Shown: positions 1 through 10,788 of the stretch, piece after piece
Layout: each line of letters starts with the position of its first letter
How positions within the stretch are numbered: the stretch's first letter is position 1
NCBI GenBank assembly: GCA_018716365.1
Contig: DVKA01000061.1
Span: 1-10,788 of the forward strand
DNA: 10,788 nucleotides
Reading direction: 5' to 3'
Origin: Candidatus Caccocola faecipullorum
Lineage (GTDB): Bacteria > Synergistota > Synergistia > Synergistales > Synergistaceae
The notes under the pieces: generated by a model
Database searches by the model: none
Seen by the model: the letters and a program-made list of their open reading frames with translations, nothing else
Told to the model about the DNA's origin: nothing
Translations under genes and position numbers: made by a program

Positions 1-407
1 TACTCGATGCTGCCGACCGGCCTGCACGGATGGAAGGGCATCCCCTTGCGCTCGCGCGCCGTCTGCACGCGGCACTTCACCATCGTGTAGACGAGAGTGT
101 CGCCCTCTATGACGAGCTCGTCCTCGTTGAGGTTCGCGTAGAAGCGCAGCCGCAGCGCTGCAGCGAGCCCTTCGAGCCCTGCGCGCTCCGGCAGGCGCAG
201 AAACTCCTTGATGCGCTTCGCCTCGATGACCGTGAAGCGCCGCCACGCCTCGGCGTCGTGATACATCGCCGCCTCCATGCCGTCGCGCCGCTCGACCGAC
301 TGGAACCAGACGCCGTCCATCGCGAGCCAGTTCTTCGCGTATATCCCGACGAGCTCGATGAGCTGCTCCTTGCTGAACCTCGCAAGATTTTCGTAATTCT
401 CCAACAC
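1..407 (-). CDS. DUF6125-like protein of unknown function (5' part, runs off left edge)
   Basis: An uninterrupted minus-strand frame of 135 codons enters the window from the left edge, so only the N-terminal part is visible. The start is GTG at 407-405 or TTG at 404-402. A strong GGAGG at 417-413 lies 5 or 8 bases upstream of these, so TTG is also credible. The protein begins with an amphipathic stretch (SKEQLIELVGIYAKNW, about residues 12-27) followed by MDGVWFQSVE (30-39), a Met/Ala/Trp-rich helix (EAWRRFTVIEAKRIKEFL) and an RFYANLNEDE segment. Near the visible end are two cysteines in a basic stretch (VKCRVQTARERKG and FHPC). From memory this pattern matches the family labelled DUF6125, cytosolic proteins common in Synergistota and Desulfovibrio-like anaerobes with no proven function. 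There is no signal peptide or membrane segment. The gene is divergent from rpoB and probably not co-regulated with it. Coding is well supported; the family name is moderately sure. Confidence 0.8.
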   Translation of the reverse strand, partial: MLENYENLARFSKEQLIELVGIYAKNWLAMDGVWFQSVERRDGMEAAMYHDAEAWRRFTVIEAKRIKEFLRLPERAGLEGLAAALRLRFYANLNEDELVIEGDTLVYTMVKCRVQTARERKGMPFHPCRPVGSIE

Positions 408-425
408 CAGCACCTCCGGTGCGAA

Positions 426-458
426 GGCGCGCGCACGCGGCGGAACGCGCCGCGCGCC
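426..458. repeat. GC-rich inverted repeat in the leader of the DUF6125-like gene
   Basis: GGCGCGCG (426-433) is perfectly complementary to CGCGCGCC (451-458). A further 3-bp pairing (437-439 with 446-448) is possible inside the loop. It lies 8 bases upstream, in the minus direction, of the GGAGG at 417-413, so it would be a stable hairpin in the 5' leader of the minus-strand mRNA. No T tract follows in either direction that would make it a convincing terminator. In such GC-rich DNA it may also be chance. Confidence 0.45.
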
Positions 459-472
459 TCCGTGATGGCGGA

Positions 473-502
473 ATTTTAGCGCACCGGCGCCGCGCTCCGC
501 AA
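473..502 (-). promoter_or_regulatory. Candidate promoter for the DUF6125-like gene
   Basis: Read on the minus strand, TTGCGG (502-497) and TAAAAT (478-473) are separated by 18 bases. The -35 box matches 4 of 6 and the -10 box 5 of 6 positions of the sigma-70/sigma-A consensus. This is the only AT-rich -10-like hexamer in the GC-rich stretch upstream of the gene. Transcription would start near 466 and give a leader of about 60 bases. Prediction by consensus only. Confidence 0.4.
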
Positions 503-564
503 CGTCCCGCGAATCACAGAGCGCCGCCGCTCGCGCGGAAAAGCGCCGAACGTCCGCGTAAAGC

Positions 565-594
565 TTGACAAACCGCGCCGCCTTGTAGCATAAT
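565..594 (+). promoter_or_regulatory. Promoter P1, upstream of the rpoB terminator
   Basis: A perfect TTGACA (565-570) is followed after 18 bases by CATAAT (589-594), 5 of 6 to the -10 consensus. The predicted start is near 601. Transcripts from here must cross the dyad and T tract at 650-683 before reaching rpoB. P1 could therefore feed an attenuated rpoB leader or make a short RNA of about 80 bases. Consensus match only; use in vivo is not shown. Confidence 0.6.
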
Positions 595-649
595 GGCGCA
601 AGTCGGGAAACCGCACGCATAAGCGATATCTGCCGGAACATAAAAACAG

Positions 650-683
650 GCGACACCTGTCTATTGACAGCTGTCGCTTTTTT
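650..683 (+). terminator. Intrinsic terminator or attenuator upstream of rpoB
   Basis: GCGACA (650-655) pairs with TGTCGC (672-677). After a single C/C mismatch (656/671), CTGTC (657-661) pairs with GACAG (666-670) around the loop TATT (662-665). Six T residues (678-683) follow directly. This is the standard hairpin plus U-tract layout. The upstream gene on this strand would have to lie beyond P1, and none is seen, so the likely input is P1 transcription. In E. coli an attenuator lies between rplL and rpoB, and this may be its functional analogue. The same 12+12-base dyad could alternatively be a protein-binding site, since it covers the -35 of P2. Confidence 0.7.
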
Positions 684-691
684 GTTATAAT
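664..691 (+). promoter_or_regulatory. Promoter P2, main rpoB-rpoC promoter
   Basis: A perfect TTGACA (664-669) and a perfect TATAAT (686-691) are 16 bases apart, one short of the optimum. The expected start is near 698, giving a leader of about 48 bases before rpoB. An A-rich stretch just upstream (about 642-646) might help as part of an UP element. The -35 box sits in the loop and 3' arm of the terminator hairpin, and the T tract lies in the spacer. This is the strongest promoter match in the window and the most likely source of rpoBC mRNA. Confidence 0.85.
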
Positions 692-698
692 CTCCATT

Positions 699-712
699 TG
701 TACGATTGTACA
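699..712. promoter_or_regulatory. Palindrome at the predicted P2 start, operator-like
   Basis: TGTAC (699-703) and GTACA (708-712) form a perfect inverted repeat around GATT. It begins about one base after the predicted P2 start, a place where a repressor would block initiation. As RNA it would be a 5-bp hairpin at the very 5' end of the transcript. No regulator can be named from the sequence. Confidence 0.35.
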
Positions 713-730
713 CTCTTATAATTCTCGAAT

Positions 731-745
731 GGGGAGGATGCTCCC
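731..745 (+). promoter_or_regulatory. rpoB ribosome binding site enclosed in a hairpin
   Basis: The Shine-Dalgarno sequence GGGGAGG (731-737) is 8 bases from the ATG and decides the rpoB start. GGGAG (732-736) is perfectly complementary to CTCCC (741-745), with GATG as a tetraloop, and the right arm touches the ATG at 746. The site would be hidden when this hairpin is folded, which suggests translational control of rpoB. Confidence 0.6.
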
Positions 746-9447
<8,702 letters not shown>

Positions 9448-9452
9448 AGAAT

Positions 9453-9513
9453 CTGCGATAAAATAATTTTCGCAGCGCAGAGCGCCGTGTTTGTTGACAC
9501 GCGCGCCCTGCGC
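9453..9513 (+). terminator. Paired hairpins after rpoC, possible terminator
   Basis: Two dyads follow the rpoC stop. The first pairs CTGCGA (9453-9458) with TCGCAG (9470-9475) and three inner A-T pairs, with no T tract after it. The second is long: GCGCAG (9475-9480) with CTGCGC (9508-9513), GCGC (9482-9485) with GCGC (9503-9506), and CGTGT (9486-9490) with ACACG (9497-9501), around a 6-base loop. It has one mismatch and one bulge and is followed only by TGTTAATATAT. A strong stem but a weak U tract suggests partial termination between rpoC and ybxF. An operator function is also possible, as the arm overlaps a -35 box. Confidence 0.5.
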
Positions 9514-9522
9514 TGTTAATAT
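9494..9522 (+). promoter_or_regulatory. Promoter of the ybxF-rpsL-rpsG-fusA operon
   Basis: A perfect TTGACA (9494-9499) is followed after exactly 17 bases by TAATAT (9517-9522). TG at 9514-9515 forms an extended -10. The expected start is near 9529, which leaves a leader of about 27 bases before the ybxF start. It lies between rpoC and ybxF, so the ribosomal protein and EF-G genes can be transcribed independently of rpoBC. Confidence 0.75.
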
Positions 9523-9536
9523 ATATCGGTGCGGCT

Positions 9537-9559
9537 GCGCACAGGAGGTGTACGTGTGC
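9537..9559 (+). promoter_or_regulatory. ybxF ribosome binding site and start in a possible hairpin
   Basis: AGGAGG (9543-9548) is 7 bases from the GTG at 9556 and fixes that start. GCGCAC (9537-9542) can pair with GTGTGC (9554-9559), including one G-U pair. This places the Shine-Dalgarno in the loop and the start codon in the stem. The pairing is short, so it is only a candidate control element. Confidence 0.4.
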
Positions 9560-9804
9560 CTTTAAATGAATTATCCTCCTCGCCGAGAACCGCAGGCTTC
9601 AACAGCGTCATGAGAAGCCTGAAGCGCGGAGAGGTGATTAAAATTTTTCTGGCGGACGACGCCGATGAAAAAATAGCGGGAGAAGTCAGGAAGATTTCAG
9701 CGGAAACGAACACTCCCGTAGAAGTAGCGGAAGATTCGGTGAAGTTAGGAAGAGCCTGCGTTGTGTCGCATAAGACGGCGGTCGCGGCGATTCTTAAAAA
9801 GTAG
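9556..9804 (+). CDS. ybxF: L7Ae-family RNA-binding protein, YbxF-like
   Basis: This 82-residue protein of the L7Ae/L30e/S12e family probably binds kink-turn RNA on or near the ribosome, as shown for Bacillus YbxF. The family signature runs from RSLKRGEVIKIFLADDAD (20-37), covering the RNA-contact helix and first core strand, to VKLGRACVVSHKTAVAAIL (62-80), the conserved Leu-Gly-[K/R]-Ala-Cys block and terminal helix. The frame is open upstream to a GTG at 9529, but I chose the GTG at 9556. AGGAGG stands 7 bases before it, and the upstream start would leave no leader after the predicted promoter. The gene lies between rpoC and rpsL as in Bacillus, 29 bases before the rpsL start, and is probably the first gene of the str operon transcript. 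The exact cellular role of such proteins is not settled. Confidence 0.9.
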   Translation: MPLNELSSSPRTAGFNSVMRSLKRGEVIKIFLADDADEKIAGEVRKISAETNTPVEVAEDSVKLGRACVVSHKTAVAAILKK

Positions 9805-9833
9805 AATAACTACTATGAGAAGGAGGGAGCTAT

Positions 9834-10205
9834 TTGCCAACAATTAGTCAGCTCATTCGTACGGGCAGGGAAGAGAAGAGGCGTCGTTCCAGCGCGCCTG
9901 CGCTCCAGGAAAACCCCCAGCGCCGCGGCGTCTGCACCCGCGTCTACACGGTTACCCCGAAGAAGCCTAACTCGGCTCTTCGTAAAGTCGCGCGTGTCCG
10001 TCTTACAAACGGTATAGAGGTCACCGCCTATATCCCCGGCGTAGGACACAATCTTCAGGAACACTCCGTCGTGCTCGTTCGCGGCGGTCGTGTAAAAGAC
10101 CTGCCTGGCGTCCGTTATCACATAATCAGAGGTACGCTTGACTGCGGCGGAGTCGAAAACCGTCGTCAGAGCCGTTCGCTCTATGGTGCACGCAGACCGA
10201 AGTAG
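9834..10205 (+). CDS. rpsL: 30S ribosomal protein S12
   Basis: S12 sits at the decoding centre of the 30S subunit and affects accuracy and streptomycin response. The product has 123 residues, the usual bacterial length. The N-terminal PTISQLIR, the [13 protein letters not shown] block (40-52; K43 and K44) and [12 protein letters not shown] (85-96; K88, D89 and P91) are all present. They carry the residues typical of streptomycin-sensitive strains, and D89 is the position methylthiolated in E. coli. The start is TTG at 9834, supported by AGGAGG (9821-9826) 7 bases upstream and by the length and N-terminus of the family. It follows ybxF closely and is followed by rpsG after 29 bases, so it belongs to the same operon. 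CGT arginine codons are more frequent here than in rpoBC, as expected for a highly expressed gene. Confidence 0.98.
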   Translation: MPTISQLIRTGREEKRRRSSAPALQENPQRRGVCTRVYTVTPKKPNSALRKVARVRLTNGIEVTAYIPGVGHNLQEHSVVLVRGGRVKDLPGVRYHIIRGTLDCGGVENRRQSRSLYGARRPK

Positions 10206-10234
10206 TTTTGGAATTTTAGTGGAGGTAGTTGTTT

Positions 10235-10705
10235 ATGCCGCGTAAGGGTCATGTTAAAAAACGTATAACGCCGCCCGATTCCATCTATGGAAGCGCATCT
10301 GTGACGAAGTTCATCAATTGTCTCATGATGGGCGGAAAGAAGAGCACCGCTGAGCGTATACTCTATGGTGCGCTGGAATTGGCCGGAAGCAGGCTCAATA
10401 TGGAGCCCGGTGAAGTTTTTGAAAAAGCGATGACGAACGTCCGTCCGTTGGTCGAAGTTCGTCCGAGACGAGTCGGCGGCGCCACGTATCAGGTTCCCGT
10501 CGAAGTGAAGCCCGACAGGGCGCAGGCGCTCGCGATCAGATGGATCATCAGCTACTCACGCTCGCGCAAGGGCATACCGATGGTAGAACGCCTGGCGAGA
10601 GAGTTCGGCGACGCGTGCAAGGGTGAAGGCGGTTCTGTAAAGAAGCGCGAAGACACTCACCGCATGGCGGAAGCCAACCGCGCCTTTGCTCATTACCGTT
10701 GGTAG
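10235..10705 (+). CDS. rpsG: 30S ribosomal protein S7
   Basis: S7 nucleates assembly of the 30S head by binding the 3' domain of 16S rRNA and contacts the E site. The product from ATG 10235 has 156 residues, exactly the common bacterial length. It starts MPRKGHVKKR and contains KFINCLMMGGKKSTAERI (about 26-43), NVRPLVEVRPRRVGGATYQVP (68-88 region) and the C-terminal MAEANRAFAHYRW, all strongly conserved in S7. An in-frame TTG at 10229 is rejected because it is only 3 bases from GGAGG (10221-10225), whereas the ATG is 9 bases away. It is the third gene of the str operon, between rpsL and fusA. I see no promoter or terminator in the 29 bases before it or the 40 bases after it. Confidence 0.98.
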   Translation: MPRKGHVKKRITPPDSIYGSASVTKFINCLMMGGKKSTAERILYGALELAGSRLNMEPGEVFEKAMTNVRPLVEVRPRRVGGATYQVPVEVKPDRAQALAIRWIISYSRSRKGIPMVERLAREFGDACKGEGGSVKKREDTHRMAEANRAFAHYRW

Positions 10706-10745
10706 TGAAAACAATAAATTTTAATCTTGTTTGGTGGTGTTGACG

Positions 10746-10788
10746 ATGCAGGGCATCGATTTAAGCAAAGTGCGCAATATAGGAATAG
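10746..10788 (+). CDS. fusA: Elongation factor G (first 14 codons, cut by window end)
   Basis: EF-G is the GTPase that drives translocation on the ribosome. Only MQGIDLSKVRNIGI and one further base are visible, but D-L-x-K-x-R-N-I-G-I is the standard EF-G beginning that leads into the P-loop, and fusA is the expected gene after rpsG. The ATG at 10746 is preceded by a weak purine-rich site (GGTGGTG, 10733-10739). GTG 10737 and TTG 10740 are in frame but would add residues not usual for the family and would overlap that site. Confidence 0.9.
   Translation, partial: MQGIDLSKVRNIGI

Larger units (their letters stand above)
408..745. other. Divergent intergenic control region between the DUF6125-like gene and rpoB
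   Basis: These 338 bases hold no gene that I can support. The left half (about 408-560) is very GC-rich and contains a dyad and a minus-strand promoter candidate. The right half (about 560-745) becomes AT-richer and contains two plus-strand promoters, a terminator-type dyad, a palindrome and the rpoB ribosome binding site. I looked for a remnant of rplL or of a tRNA and found none. Confidence 0.7.

Noticed and set aside
30..479. Plus-strand open frame of 149 codons near the left edge
   Set aside because: It is antisense to the DUF6125-like gene, whose minus-strand frame has recognisable protein features and a good ribosome binding site. The plus-strand translation is compositionally odd (His, Arg and Leu runs).
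480..600. Possible rplL or tRNA remnant
   Set aside because: No frame in this stretch resembles the L7/L12 C-terminus, and no cloverleaf or T-arm sequence could be found.
476..697. Minus-strand frame of 73 codons across the rpoB promoter region
   Set aside because: It covers both promoters and the terminator, is rich in Arg and Cys, and has no family resemblance.
9529..9555. Upstream GTG start for the L7Ae-like gene
   Set aside because: It coincides with the predicted transcription start and lacks a Shine-Dalgarno, while AGGAGG is well placed for GTG 9556.
10229..10234. TTG start two codons upstream for rpsG
   Set aside because: It is only 3 bases from GGAGG; the ATG at 10235 gives the standard S7 length and N-terminus.

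Overview
The window holds the RNA polymerase beta/beta' operon and the start of the str (ribosomal S12/S7/EF-G) operon of a GC-rich bacterium. The order rpoB - rpoC - L7Ae-like (ybxF) - rpsL - rpsG - fusA is the arrangement known from Firmicutes and several deep-branching phyla. My best guess is Synergistota. The reasons are the 1228-residue RpoB and 1671-residue RpoC with large extra domains, the YbxF-type gene between rpoC and rpsL, frequent ATA codons in GC-rich DNA, and a DUF6125-type neighbour. This is inference from recollection; no database was searched.

Layout. Positions 1-407 (minus strand) carry the 5' part of a DUF6125-like gene of unknown function that runs off the left edge. Positions 408-745 are a divergent control region. 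It has a minus-strand promoter candidate and a GC-rich dyad on the left. On the right are a plus-strand promoter (P1), an intrinsic terminator whose 3' arm contains the -35 box of a near-perfect second promoter (P2), a small palindrome at the predicted P2 start, and a hairpin that swallows the rpoB ribosome binding site. rpoB (746-4432) and rpoC (4432-9447) overlap by one base. A second control region (9448-9555) again places a TTGACA box in the loop and 3' arm of a long hairpin. It drives ybxF (start corrected to GTG 9556), rpsL (TTG start), rpsG (ATG 10235) and fusA (first 14 codons only).

Function. RpoB and RpoC form the catalytic core of RNA polymerase, and all expected catalytic and zinc-binding residues are present. 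S12, S7 and EF-G act in decoding, 30S assembly and translocation, and the YbxF-like protein is a probable kink-turn RNA binder. The window therefore joins transcription and translation genes, with a strong promoter before each half.

The gene content is ordinary housekeeping; I do not see a defence, mobile or biosynthetic system. The unusual points are: rpoBC is not preceded by rplL; two promoter -35 boxes are embedded in hairpins; ribosome binding sites are sequestered; and RpoC has two large insertions built from internal repeats. The C-terminal one looks like an array of copies of the module that precedes its own second zinc site.
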